Shown here piece after piece: positions 14,524 through 21,475 of a stretch of DNA of 24,058 bases. Position numbers and translations under genes: made by a program. Below the pieces are notes generated by a model, which saw nothing but the letters and a program-made list of their open reading frames with translations, had not been told where the DNA came from and did no database searches. Source of the stretch: CAYNTH01 sp964427055 (GTDB lineage Archaea; Aenigmatarchaeota; Aenigmatarchaeia; CG10238-14; SCSR01); contig CAYRSQ010000008.1 of assembly GCA_964427055.1 (NCBI GenBank), positions 1 through 24,058 of the forward strand, given 5' to 3'. Position 1 is the stretch's first letter; each line of letters begins with the position of its first letter.

Positions 14524-15315
14524 TTATTTCAGTTTTTTGACCTGCTTTTTGAATTCCTTCAGTCTGCCATCGAGAGTCTGCAATGCCGACAGAACTATCT
14601 CCTCTGCGCTCAATCCGCTCGCGGATTCAACATTGAACACGAACGAATCTTCGACAGGAGTCACCTCTACCTCCCCCTTCTCGCTGGCTTCTGCACAGTT
14701 CATGCACAATATGCATTCGGTCGGATCGGTGACTGTCAGCTTGCCGCCCTTGATCTCAAAAATATGTCTAGGGCATACATTGACGAACTTTTCCTGATCG
14801 TCCTTTGATATAGTCCCTATCTTTATGTCCGGTAAGTTCTTGTATCCGACTATGGCTCCTTTCCATTTGGAATGTTCCCTTCCGGTTCCGAGAATGGCAG
14901 TAGCCTCGAATTTTAGTTCCTGATCGTCAAAAAGTTCAACTATCGGCACCTTCTCAATCGGGCACGAGACGCTCTTGTCAGATGACTTCAGATCGTCCGA
15001 ATAGACCATGCATGGCCCCTTCTTTTCAAGTGACAGCTTCACTTGGCATCTGCTGCATCCTTCCCCTTTGCATTTGCAGTCTTTCGGAAGGTTGTATGCC
15101 TTCTGGTCGTAAGTCAATGGTATCTGTCCTATCCTGTTCGCAAGCACCTCGTCAGGCATAGCGGAATTGTTGAGTCTGAAGTCGACCCATTCTATCGCCA
15201 TAGTCGGTATTTCAGAAATCATCATTCTCCTAAGTGAGCCTGCAAAAGAAGACCTTATACCTTTTACAAGGAACTTGACCTTCGTTTCCGTCTTGTCCAG
15301 TATTTTGACTTCCAT
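14524..15315 (-). CDS. rpoD: DNA-directed RNA polymerase subunit D (Rpo3)
   Basis: This subunit forms the assembly platform with subunit L and is homologous to bacterial alpha and eukaryotic Rpb3. The 263 residues start with MEVKILDK and the SSFAGSLRRMMISEIPTMAI alpha motif. Two cysteine groups are seen: C80, C82, C87 and C90, a zinc-type cluster, and C181 with C201-x2-C204-x2-C207, which fits one [4Fe-4S] cluster in the ferredoxin-like domain. ATG 15315 is chosen over an upstream start at 15354 because AAGTGAT precedes it and alignment to the family begins here. It follows S11 by 47 bp. The usual downstream L18e, L13 and S9 are not present. Confidence 0.96.
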   Translation of the reverse strand: MEVKILDKTETKVKFLVKGIRSSFAGSLRRMMISEIPTMAIEWVDFRLNNSAMPDEVLANRIGQIPLTYDQKAYNLPKDCKCKGEGCSRCQVKLSLEKKGPCMVYSDDLKSSDKSVSCPIEKVPIVELFDDQELKFEATAILGTGREHSKWKGAIVGYKNLPDIKIGTISKDDQEKFVNVCPRHIFEIKGGKLTVTDPTECILCMNCAEASEKGEVEVTPVEDSFVFNVESASGLSAEEIVLSALQTLDGRLKEFKKQVKKLK

Positions 15316-15362
15316 TGTATCACTTGAGCGGATTATGTATAATGAATTGGTCATTATATAAA

Positions 15363-15764
15363 TTAAACTCTGCGACCTCTTCTGCCGCCTTTCCTTCTTG
15401 TCGTATCGTGCGGTATCGGGGTTGTGTCTTCTATCATTCCTATCCTGAGCCCGGCTCTTGCAATGGCTCTTATGGCAGGCTGTGCACCCGCACCAGGGGA
15501 TTTGCTGTGATGCCCTCCCCTTGCGCGCACCTTTATGTTGACCCCTTCTATCCCCTTCTCAATCGCATCTTCTGCCGCTTTTTTGGCAGCCTGCATGGCC
15601 GGGAATGGAGATCCTTGGTCCCTGTCTCTGTCGGTCATCATGCCTCCAGAGTACTTCGATATGGTCTCCGAACCGGTTATGTCGGTTATATGTATCATAG
15701 TGTTGTTAGAAGTGCTATAGATATTCGCAATCCCCCATTTAGCAAGTGGTCTGTCGTCTTTCAT
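15363..15764 (-). CDS. rps11: Ribosomal protein uS11
   Basis: This is the small-subunit platform protein near the mRNA exit. The 133 residues contain WGIANIYSTSNNTMIHITDITG and PAMQAAKKAAEDA. The arginine-rich C-terminal tail (DTTPIPHDTTRRKGGRRGRRV), which touches 16S rRNA, is also present. ATG 15764 lies one base after the rps4 TGA and has GGTG 6 nt upstream; the in-frame GTG at 15773 overlaps rps4 and is less likely. It belongs to the S13-S4-S11-RpoD operon. Confidence 0.97.
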   Translation of the reverse strand: MKDDRPLAKWGIANIYSTSNNTMIHITDITGSETISKYSGGMMTDRDRDQGSPFPAMQAAKKAAEDAIEKGIEGVNIKVRARGGHHSKSPGAGAQPAIRAIARAGLRIGMIEDTTPIPHDTTRRKGGRRGRRV

Positions 15765-15765
15765 A

Positions 15766-16233
15766 TCAAGCACCCTTTATCTTCTCGGATATCTGGAGTT
15801 TATCCTCTTCGTCCCTGAGGATGAGCCTACCTGGGGACTTCGACGTCCTTTCGGCTATCCTTACATGTCCATGGACGACCAATTGCCTGGCTTGCTTTGG
15901 CGTGTTGGCCAATCCCTTCTTCACAAGCACTGTCTGTAGTCTCCTGTTGAGTATGTCTTCTACATTCATGCCGAGGACGTCGTCCAATACAGCTCCCTTT
16001 TCCAGCATACCCATTCCTATAAGTTTAGTTAAAACTACCTTTTCGTTTTCCTCGTTCTTGACACCGACAAGCTTTCTGGCAAGTCTTCTATATTTTCTCA
16101 GCAACGTTTCAGCCGACCAGATTTCCTTTTTTCTGACAAGTCCGAATTTCATTTTCAGTTCCTTATCCTTCTCTATTCTAGCTGTGTTCCAGAGTATCCT
16201 TGGTCTCTTGTATTTTTTCTTTGATTTTCTCAT
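15766..16233 (-). CDS. rps4: Ribosomal protein uS4
   Basis: This is a primary 16S rRNA-binding protein of the small-subunit body. The 155 residues show the archaeal N terminus (KYKRPRILWNTARI) and the S4 RNA-binding domain (about 100-150) with LNRRLQTVLVKKGLANTPKQARQLVVHGHV. It is somewhat shorter than many archaeal S4 proteins at the C-terminal end. AAGTGATTG precedes the ATG, and the rps13 stop is 11 bp upstream. Confidence 0.97.
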   Translation of the reverse strand: MRKSKKKYKRPRILWNTARIEKDKELKMKFGLVRKKEIWSAETLLRKYRRLARKLVGVKNEENEKVVLTKLIGMGMLEKGAVLDDVLGMNVEDILNRRLQTVLVKKGLANTPKQARQLVVHGHVRIAERTSKSPGRLILRDEEDKLQISEKIKGA

Positions 16234-16244
16234 TCAATCACTTG

Positions 16245-16787
16245 TTATTTCTTCTGAGATTTAGGTTGTACTCTGTTGGCTTTCTTTACCACGCCAACTG
16301 TCTTACCTTTCCTGAAGGAGCTTTTGGTCCTCTGACCCCTCACCGGAAGTCCGAGCATATGCCTGACTCCTTTGTACGTTTGTTTGTCTACCATCCTTTG
16401 GACGTCGAATTTCTTGGTGACATCCACATCGGTAGAACTCACGTGTAATATCTCTCCGGTTTCTATGTCCTTTCTTCTGTTGAATAACCACGATGGTATC
16501 CCGAGTTTCGCAGGGTTCTTTATGCAGTCTTCGAGCTGCTCTATCTCACTTTCGGTGAACGAACCAAGCTTCCTGTCGGGCTTGATGTTTGCCGCCTTGC
16601 AGATTGCATTTGCTAACGAGTGGCTGACTCCCTTTACCTTCATCATCGCCGTCTTGACCTGTTTCTCCCCATCTAGGTCAGTTCCCAATACCCTGATTAT
16701 GACTCTACTTCCCCTGTCGCTTTGCGGCCTTCCAGGTTTTTCAGTTTTTTCGGGTATGTCCTTCTTGTTATACTTTTCTTTTGCCAT
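16245..16787 (-). CDS. rps13: Ribosomal protein uS13, N-terminally extended
   Basis: This small-subunit head protein contacts the large subunit and P-site tRNA. The core from about residue 28 (RVIIRVLGTDLDGEKQVKTAMM) has the helix-two-turn-helix domain (KGVSHSLANAIC), and the basic tail includes GLPVRGQRTKSSFRKGKTVG. The first 27 residues are lysine-, proline- and glutamate-rich and exceed the usual archaeal start. GTGA lies about 6 nt before the ATG, and TATA sequence is at 16835-16846. First gene of the S13-S4-S11-RpoD operon. Confidence 0.96.
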   Translation of the reverse strand: MAKEKYNKKDIPEKTEKPGRPQSDRGSRVIIRVLGTDLDGEKQVKTAMMKVKGVSHSLANAICKAANIKPDRKLGSFTESEIEQLEDCIKNPAKLGIPSWLFNRRKDIETGEILHVSSTDVDVTKKFDVQRMVDKQTYKGVRHMLGLPVRGQRTKSSFRKGKTVGVVKKANRVQPKSQKK

Positions 16788-16834
16788 TTTCTCACTCGAT
16801 TCTGTAAGTAATTCAATTTAATAACTATTATAAT

Positions 16835-16846
16835 CTATTTAAATGC
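16835..16846 (-). promoter_or_regulatory. TATA element of the S13-S4-S11-RpoD operon
   Basis: GCATTTAAATAG on the minus strand lies 48-59 bp before the rps13 ATG, giving a leader of about 27 nt that holds GAGTGA. It is a near-consensus archaeal TATA box. Confidence 0.6.
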
Positions 16847-16877
16847 TTTAAAATGTTTCACAGTGGTTTTTGTAAAG

Positions 16878-16965
16878 TGGACCAGTCGGGGCTCGAACCC
16901 GAAGCTTGTGGGGATTATCCTCTCCACCATGCCGAGGTGGCGATCTGCCATTGATCTACTGGCCC
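16878..16965 (-). tRNA. tRNA-Ala (anticodon GGC) with a probable 16-nt intron at 45/46
   Basis: The acceptor GGGCCAG/CTGGTCC carries the alanine identity pair G3-U70, with A73. The D arm is GATC-AATGGCA-GATC. The anticodon arm is CCACC-TCGGCAT-GGTGG and the T arm is TCGGG-TTCGAGC-CCCGA. The 88-nt gene has 21 nt between the anticodon and T stems. Removing 16906-16921 leaves the standard variable loop AGGCT and a 72-nt tRNA. A local bulge-helix-bulge supports this: central helix GUGG/CCAC, bulges AG/A and AA/G, inner helix GGA/UCC. Position 33 is C, not the near-universal U. A class II tRNA-Ser or tRNA-Leu is excluded by the body sequence. A TATA box is at 17005-17016. Confidence 0.88.
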
Positions 16966-17004
16966 TTTGTCCGTCCATCACGGTAAGAATTAGTTTGGAA
17001 TGCG

Positions 17005-17016
17005 GAATTTAATAAC
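17005..17016 (-). promoter_or_regulatory. TATA element of tRNA-Ala
   Basis: GGTTATTAAATT on the minus strand lies 40-51 bp before the tRNA 5' end, between the L24e stop and the tRNA. It implies transcription separate from the L7Ae-S28e-L24e unit with a short 5' leader. Confidence 0.5.
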
Positions 17017-17018
17017 CT

Positions 17019-17195
17019 TTACTTCGACGACTTCTGTTTCGGTCTTTTGGCCCACTTGATTTTCTTAGGGTTCCTTCCCAGCTTCATGTTCTTCTCGCAT
17101 TTGCTGGAGCAAAAATAGTATATGGTACTGTCATTCTTCACGAACATCTTGCCCGTACCGTCTTTGAGGACCTTGTCGCAAAAGGAGCACTTCAT
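17019..17195 (-). CDS. rpl24e: Ribosomal protein eL24
   Basis: The 58-residue large-subunit protein has a zinc finger: C3-x2-C6 in MKCSFC and C29-x3-C33 in YYFCSSKC. The GTGKMFVKNDSTIYYF strand pair and the basic tail (NPKKIKWAKRPKQK) are family features. It lies 10 bp behind rps28e in the conserved archaeal L7Ae-S28e-L24e order, and AAGTGATTTA precedes the ATG. The gene is complete and of normal length. Confidence 0.94.
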   Translation of the reverse strand: MKCSFCDKVLKDGTGKMFVKNDSTIYYFCSSKCEKNMKLGRNPKKIKWAKRPKQKSSK

Positions 17196-17205
17196 TAAAT
17201 CACTT

Positions 17206-17412
17206 CTACTTGGAGCTGAACTTTCCGGAAGACTCCATCTCAGTCTCCCTTAGCATAAGTACATCGCTCACTCTAGTCGAACCTATCACATTCCTGACAA
17301 GTATCTTTCCTTTGTTGTGTCCTTCAAGCACCTTGCACCTTACTTGTATGACTCCCCTAACTCCGGTTCTTCCCAATACCTGTAATACTTCTGCTGGAAC
17401 AGCATCAGACAT
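17206..17412 (-). CDS. rps28e: Ribosomal protein eS28
   Basis: The 68-residue small-subunit protein has an S1-like OB fold near the mRNA exit. The sequence contains AEVLQVLGRTGVRGVIQVRCKVLEG and the highly conserved RNVIGSTRVSDVLMLRETEME close to the end. AAGTGATTGA before the ATG and an 8-bp gap to rpl7ae place it in the L7Ae-S28e-L24e operon. Confidence 0.96.
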   Translation of the reverse strand: MSDAVPAEVLQVLGRTGVRGVIQVRCKVLEGHNKGKILVRNVIGSTRVSDVLMLRETEMESSGKFSSK

Positions 17413-17420
17413 TCAATCAC

Positions 17421-17768
17421 TTATCCTAAGTTTGACAGTACTTCCTTAAGTAAGTCTTTGCCATCTTCGACATCTTCAACTGCGATTGCTGCTGAAGGCA
17501 CGTCAAGACCAGCCGCTCTTCCAAGTTCCCTCTTGTTAGGGATGTACATGAAAGGAATCTTCTTCTCGCCGCAGATTGCTGGAATATGCATCACTATCTC
17601 CTTAGGTTCTACATCTCCCGCTATCAGCACGAGTTTGGCTTCGCCTCTCTCTATGGATTTGGTAGTCTCGTTTATGCCTTTCTTGATTTTACCCGCATTC
17701 TTCGCAATTTCGACAAGTTGCAATGCCTTGTCAACGACTTCCTTAGGTAGTTCAGTGTTTTCGACCAT
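17421..17768 (-). CDS. rpl7ae: Ribosomal protein L7Ae, kink-turn RNA-binding protein
   Basis: This protein binds kink-turns in 23S rRNA and in box C/D and H/ACA guide RNAs, and in archaea also in RNase P RNA. The 115 residues contain the RNA-binding motif (KKGINETTKSIERGEAKLVLIAGD, residues about 33-52) and the second loop region (IPFMYIPNKRELGRAAGL). GTGATC, the core of the consensus ribosome-binding site, is 4 nt before the ATG. Upstream there is no textbook TATA box; a TTGAAAT at 17790-17796 lies 21 nt before the ATG and may fill that role. It is the partner of Nop5 and fibrillarin encoded at 4914-6650. Confidence 0.97.
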   Translation of the reverse strand: MVENTELPKEVVDKALQLVEIAKNAGKIKKGINETTKSIERGEAKLVLIAGDVEPKEIVMHIPAICGEKKIPFMYIPNKRELGRAAGLDVPSAAIAVEDVEDGKDLLKEVLSNLG

Positions 17769-17821
17769 TATTGATCACATCTTTTTCAAATTTCAAGGAA
17801 TTTTTCAAGTTCCCGTTAATC

Positions 17822-19507
17822 TTATTTATGAGCAAAGTATAAAACTATATCCTTTCCGATTTTGTCAATCCTGCAGAATCCCGTCCTGACGAGTTGTATC
17901 ACGTCACCTTCTTTGGCGTCCTTCATGCCGGGTTCGACGAGAATTGTCTTCTCTCCTCCGTCAGGCATTATCACTCTGGCCTTAGCGTTCGTCTCGCTCA
18001 CCCAGTGTATCTTGGGGTCGTCCATGTATATGTCAGTCGATATGAACTCTGCTTCCTTGCCGAGCTTTACTGTGCAGAAATTCATCAGGCCAACTTTTTC
18101 CCCCTTCAGCCTTTCGTAGTCCTTCCTTTCTATGTATACGTTGTCTAGGTCGACGGGGATTGTTCGCTCGCCATGATTCGGGTACTCGGGATGTGATGGT
18201 GCTTTGGCACAATCACCGATTGTCCCTTCCTTTACCGACTTTATCGATATCTTGATCGGGTCGAACACGCCGAAATATCTCTTTGCATCCGAGTCTATGA
18301 GTTTCCTGTTCTCGGCATATAGTATTTCTGCCGGGACAGAAATGTCCGACAGGCTCATTCCCATCCTTATTATAAATATCCTTATCGCATCAGGCTGTAT
18401 CCCCCTTTTCTTTAGTGACTGAAGTGACCATGTCCTGGGGTCGTCCCAACCGGTAAGTGAGCCATTTTCTATCGCAGCTCTCGCCTTGCTCTTGCTCAGC
18501 TTAGCCTCTTCCAATTTCAGTATTCCGTAGTGCAGGAATTCTGGATGCTCCCATCCGAACTTGTCCCAGATGAACTTCTCCATCACGTCTTCTATTATCA
18601 GGTCCTTTCCCCTCAGTATGTGCGTCATTCCGAGCTCATGGTCGTCTATAGCCCACGAGAACTCGAGCATCGGCCATACGTGGTATTTGTCACCGACCCG
18701 TATGTGGTTCCTGTTTGACACCCTCAGCAATACCCTGTCCCTGAATGCGGGATCCGGGTGCTGCATGTCGGTCTTCAGCCTGACCGTCGCCTCCCCTTCG
18801 TTGAAATCCCCTTTGAGCATCTTCTCCCACAGCTTGAGGTTGGTCTCTACCTTCTGCTTTCTGTGTTCGCATTCGGTCTTCTCTTTCCTATCGTTCCTTA
18901 GTTTGTCGGCAGTGCAAAGGCAGACGTATGCCCAATCTTTTTCGATCATCTTCCTCGCATAATCGTAGAACATCTCCATCCTGTCGGACTTGTAGTACTC
19001 TGCATGGACAGTCACTCCCATCCAATCCAGACTATCCTTTATCAATCTGTATCCGCCTTCAATCAGTCCCTTCTCTTCGCTTCCGATGGTGTCGTCGTAC
19101 ACAAGAATCAGTTTTCCGTTGTACCTCTTCACGTACTCGTCGTTCAGCACCACCATCCTCGCGTTGCCTATGTGCAGGGGTCCGGAAGGATAGGGGGCCA
19201 TCCTCATGACGACATCCTTGCCGACGTTCGGCAGTTCGGGAAGACCGTAATCATCTTCTCCCCCTTTCTTCTCCATCTCTATTCCCAGTTCCATCATCTT
19301 GTCCTTCTGCTCATGCAGGGACATTGTATTGACTTCGTCCACGACTTCCTTTACCAATAACGATACATCCTTCAGCCTGGACTTCAATTCTGGGTTCTCG
19401 CCAAGTATTTTCCCTATGACTGCGTTAGCCTTGGTCTTCCCTTTGTATTGCACGGCGTTTATGAGCGCGTGCTTGAGCATGGAACTCCTGTCAATTTCGT
19501 CGGACAT
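17822..19507 (-). CDS. gltX: Glutamyl-tRNA synthetase (archaeal type)
   Basis: This class I synthetase charges tRNA-Glu, and in many archaea also tRNA-Gln for later amidation. The 561 residues have an N-terminal archaeal extension (1-95), the HIGH-type motif APYPSGPLHIGN (104-115), a CLC-x-CEH cysteine/histidine cluster near 196-215, the KLSKS motif (336-340) and a C-terminal beta-barrel anticodon-binding domain (about 400-561). The ATP-site segment reads LVYDDTIGSE, where the family usually has L-R-[FY]-[DE]-D-T-[DN]-P. The TATA element at 19529-19542 lies 22-35 bp before the ATG, so the start is probably leaderless. Confidence 0.95.
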   Translation of the reverse strand: MSDEIDRSSMLKHALINAVQYKGKTKANAVIGKILGENPELKSRLKDVSLLVKEVVDEVNTMSLHEQKDKMMELGIEMEKKGGEDDYGLPELPNVGKDVVMRMAPYPSGPLHIGNARMVVLNDEYVKRYNGKLILVYDDTIGSEEKGLIEGGYRLIKDSLDWMGVTVHAEYYKSDRMEMFYDYARKMIEKDWAYVCLCTADKLRNDRKEKTECEHRKQKVETNLKLWEKMLKGDFNEGEATVRLKTDMQHPDPAFRDRVLLRVSNRNHIRVGDKYHVWPMLEFSWAIDDHELGMTHILRGKDLIIEDVMEKFIWDKFGWEHPEFLHYGILKLEEAKLSKSKARAAIENGSLTGWDDPRTWSLQSLKKRGIQPDAIRIFIIRMGMSLSDISVPAEILYAENRKLIDSDAKRYFGVFDPIKISIKSVKEGTIGDCAKAPSHPEYPNHGERTIPVDLDNVYIERKDYERLKGEKVGLMNFCTVKLGKEAEFISTDIYMDDPKIHWVSETNAKARVIMPDGGEKTILVEPGMKDAKEGDVIQLVRTGFCRIDKIGKDIVLYFAHK

Positions 19508-19528
19508 AATTAGAATTACTTAGATAGA

Positions 19529-19542
19529 GTATTAAATTATTG
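19529..19542 (-). promoter_or_regulatory. TATA element of gltX
   Basis: CAATAATTTAATAC on the minus strand is centred about 28 bp before the gltX ATG. It lies in the 43-bp gap behind the MEMO gene, so gltX has its own promoter. Confidence 0.55.
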
Positions 19543-19550
19543 CGGGATTT

Positions 19551-20414
19551 CTAAAGCAGAATCGTGGCGTACCCAACAACGGATTCGTCTTCGCCAGTCG
19601 TGTCCGCCGATGTGGAGTATCTCAGCAGCCTGCCGCTTTTCGATCCCATACTCTTCGCCGCGGTCATGGCGATTGCGACGGGCCCGAATCCGCATATGCT
19701 CGCGTGGCTATCCGTTATCTTTCTCATAAGCGATTTGGGGTTGAGCTTGGATATGGCTTTTATCAGTTCGCCGTCGACTTCTTCGGCTACATGCCTAGGC
19801 ACGTAGTGCGAGAAGTCAGTTGTTGCTATAATCATCCATTTCTCTCCGCTGTTTTTTACCTCATCAGCTATCGCCTCCCCCACCAGATTGCAAGAATCCG
19901 CGTAAGTGTCGTCGAATCCGTTCCCGTATACAGATATCGGGACGAACTGGAACTTTTCGCCGAGCTTGTACTGCAGGAAAGGCAGCTGTACCTCTATGGA
20001 CCTTTCGTTCTGGTGAGGCATGAAGTCGTTCTTTATCAATGCGCATCTCTCTATCAGCCTGTCGGCCATATCCGTGTTCACGACTACGCCTCCTAACGGA
20101 GTCTTCCACAGCCCCCTGTTGGTTATTGCGAAGTTCGACCCGGTCTCGCTGTGGTTCGGCCCCAATATGATATATCGTTTGGGCGAGTCCTCGTCAAGTA
20201 GGGAATAGAATTTAGCTGCGACCCATCCCGAGTACTGGTATGCCGCGTGCGGAACTATGACCGCATTGTATCCCTTCTTCAATTTATTTGTACCATCGCT
20301 TTCCGCCCTTTTCATGGCTACCGATATCTGTTTCTTCAGCCTCTCAGGCTCAATGTCGTAGAATGTGCCCGCGACTACGGGTGGTCTTATCGTCAACAAT
20401 TCAAACGCCTTCAA
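19551..20414 (-). CDS. MEMO-family protein (AmmeMemoRadiSam system protein B)
   Basis: The 287-residue protein is related to extradiol dioxygenases and belongs to the MEMO1 family. Its archaeal members often neighbour AMMECR1 and radical-SAM genes, but neither is visible here. Conserved metal-site residues are seen: H56 in VPHAAYQYSG, H88 in GPNHSE and C240 in SICGFGP. PHQNERSIEVQLPFLQ and DFSHY (199-203) are also present. The start is TTG at 20414, in frame with RPPVVAGTFYD; a nearby ATG at 20427 is out of frame. TATA sequence at 20433-20446 fits a leaderless TTG start. The family is firm; the biochemical role is unsettled. Confidence 0.93.
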   Translation of the reverse strand: MKAFELLTIRPPVVAGTFYDIEPERLKKQISVAMKRAESDGTNKLKKGYNAVIVPHAAYQYSGWVAAKFYSLLDEDSPKRYIILGPNHSETGSNFAITNRGLWKTPLGGVVVNTDMADRLIERCALIKNDFMPHQNERSIEVQLPFLQYKLGEKFQFVPISVYGNGFDDTYADSCNLVGEAIADEVKNSGEKWMIIATTDFSHYVPRHVAEEVDGELIKAISKLNPKSLMRKITDSHASICGFGPVAIAMTAAKSMGSKSGRLLRYSTSADTTGEDESVVGYATILL

Positions 20415-20432
20415 TACTTTTAATCATTTCAG

Positions 20433-20446
20433 ACTAAAATAAATTT
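20433..20446 (-). promoter_or_regulatory. TATA element of the MEMO gene
   Basis: AAATTTATTTTAGT on the minus strand is centred about 25 bp before the TTG start, which supports both the start choice and leaderless initiation. Confidence 0.5.
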
Positions 20447-20503
20447 GTTAAACCACTGATAAGTGAAAACAATATTCTTTGTAATATGTGTTCCAAAGGA
20501 TAT

Positions 20504-20517
20504 GTTTTAAATAAATA
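20504..20517 (+). promoter_or_regulatory. TATA element of the MarR-like regulator gene
   Basis: GTTTTAAATAAATA lies 32-45 bp before the ATG at 20549. A second AT-rich patch at 20531-20540 is closer to the start. The first is the better TATA match. Confidence 0.45.
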
Positions 20518-20548
20518 TACCCAAAATGTAAGTATTTATCAGATAGCA

Positions 20549-20836
20549 ATGCCAGCCGTGAAAAGGAAGGATCCAGTACATAATTTGTTTCTGCATTCAA
20601 AACCAGTCCTTCTGATAGTAAGCCTGAAAGGGGAGCCGAAATACGCCACTGTGCTCTCAAAGGAGATAGATTGCACTTATTCTCACACGGTCAAGCTTCT
20701 CGACCATTTCAAGAAACTGGCACTAGTCGATTTCGAGAAGAAAGGACGAATCAAAATTGTTAAGTTGACGTCTTTAGGAGAGTCATTGGCGCACGAATTC
20801 GAGGGTGTGTTGATGCTCCTGAAGAAGATAAAATGA
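20549..20836 (+). CDS. Winged-helix (MarR-like) DNA-binding protein, 95 aa
   Basis: The 95 residues fold as a winged helix-turn-helix: a first helix ending in HSKPVLLIVSLKGEPKYATVLSKEI, a recognition helix (YSHTVKLLDHFKKLALVDFE) and a wing (KKGRIKIVKLT), closed by a C-terminal helix. The order and the LxxxGLV-like KLALVDFEKKGRIK match small archaeal MarR/PadR-type regulators. The frame is open 63 bp further up to an ATG at 20486, but that part carries the TATA element, so ATG 20549 is chosen. It precedes the membrane-protein gene by 18 bp and probably forms an operon with it. The ligand and targets are unknown. Confidence 0.75.
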   Translation: MPAVKRKDPVHNLFLHSKPVLLIVSLKGEPKYATVLSKEIDCTYSHTVKLLDHFKKLALVDFEKKGRIKIVKLTSLGESLAHEFEGVLMLLKKIK

Positions 20837-20854
20837 TAAGGAGGAATAAAAACG

Positions 20855-21172
20855 ATGTTTGAAGCTATATTGAGCTCAGCAGCTTTGTTCCTTGCATATC
20901 TGTACGCCGACCCGACCGCCTATATGGTCACGATGGTGTGGGTTCTGATATGGAAGGGGCTTGCATTATGGCACGCTGGGACACAGAAACATAAGTTCTG
21001 GTTCGTCGTGCTATGGATCTTCAATACTTTGGGTATACTACCGATACTCTACTTGGCGTTCTTCTCTGAGAAGGCTTTCATCAAGAAGATAAACCTGCCA
21101 AAAGTCAGGAGACCAAAAGCGAAGCGTCCAAGCAGAAGAGCAACGAGCAGCAAATCGAGAAGGAAGCGATGA
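20855..21172 (+). CDS. Small membrane protein, DUF5652-like (105 aa)
   Basis: Membrane segments lie at about residues 3-20 (or 22-34) and 46-68. The core LIWKGLALWHAGTQKHKFWFVV followed by NTLGILPILYLAFF resembles the DUF5652 family of uncharacterised archaeal and candidate-phyla membrane proteins. The last 30 residues are strongly basic (mostly R and K with S and P) and would lie in the cytoplasm, possibly touching nucleic acid. AAGGAGG lies about 10 nt before the ATG. It is linked to the upstream winged-helix gene and followed by a T9 tract. The family call is from memory of the motif, not from a search. Confidence 0.7.
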   Translation: MFEAILSSAALFLAYLYADPTAYMVTMVWVLIWKGLALWHAGTQKHKFWFVVLWIFNTLGILPILYLAFFSEKAFIKKINLPKVRRPKAKRPSRRATSSKSRRKR

Positions 21173-21185
21173 GAAGATTTTGGAA

Positions 21186-21194
21186 TTTTTTTTT
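21186..21194 (+). terminator. T9 terminator after the DUF5652-like gene
   Basis: Nine consecutive T residues begin 14 bp after the stop codon, followed by ATTTTC. The tract is a typical archaeal terminator and overlaps the last codon of the convergent zinc-protein gene. Confidence 0.65.
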
Positions 21195-21381
21195 ATTTTC
21201 TCTGTTTATTGAAACCTGACCTTATCTTTGTAAGGCAGTCTGAGCACACGTTCAGGAATCTGTATTTTCTGTGCCTCGACAGTAGTTTGAACATCTTTCC
21301 TTTCTCCTGACAGAAGTCGCACACCCCGCTGTTTTGCCCGTCTTCAATCTTGAGTTCCTTTACGCCTCTCCTTGTTGCCAT
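21193..21381 (-). CDS. Small zinc-finger protein (62 aa)
   Basis: The 62 residues carry C21-x2-C24 and C46-x2-C49, separated by 21 residues rich in K and R (KGKMFKLLSRHRKYRF). This fits one treble-clef or ribbon-type zinc site. The ends are basic, which suggests RNA or DNA contact. The frame stays open upstream, but the region before ATG 21381 is promoter-like (CCATAAAAGCC at 21403-21413, about 26 bp away), so this start is preferred. It diverges from the three-helix membrane gene and converges with the DUF5652-like gene. The family is not recognised. Confidence 0.65.
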   Translation of the reverse strand: MATRRGVKELKIEDGQNSGVCDFCQEKGKMFKLLSRHRKYRFLNVCSDCLTKIRSGFNKQRK

Positions 21382-21445
21382 ACTATATAATATGGATTTT
21401 GTGGCTTTTATGGCTTTTATTACCAGAGTTTTCCAGTTTGGAAAA

Positions 21446-21456
21446 TGCTTTAATGG
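21446..21456 (+). promoter_or_regulatory. TATA-like element before the three-helix membrane protein gene
   Basis: TGCTTTAATGG is centred about 25 bp before ATG 21476, as expected for a leaderless transcript. Confidence 0.45.
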
Positions 21457-21475
21457 TTGATCCAATAATCTATTC

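Noticed and set aside
16878..16965. Class II tRNA (Ser or Leu) with a long variable arm
   Set aside because: Anticodon GGC, the G3-U70 pair, A73 and the tRNA-Ala-like body exclude Ser and Leu. The extra bases fit an intron better than a stem.
18690..18872. 60-codon minus-strand frame inside gltX
   Set aside because: It is a shifted frame of the synthetase gene without a start signal or recognisable content.
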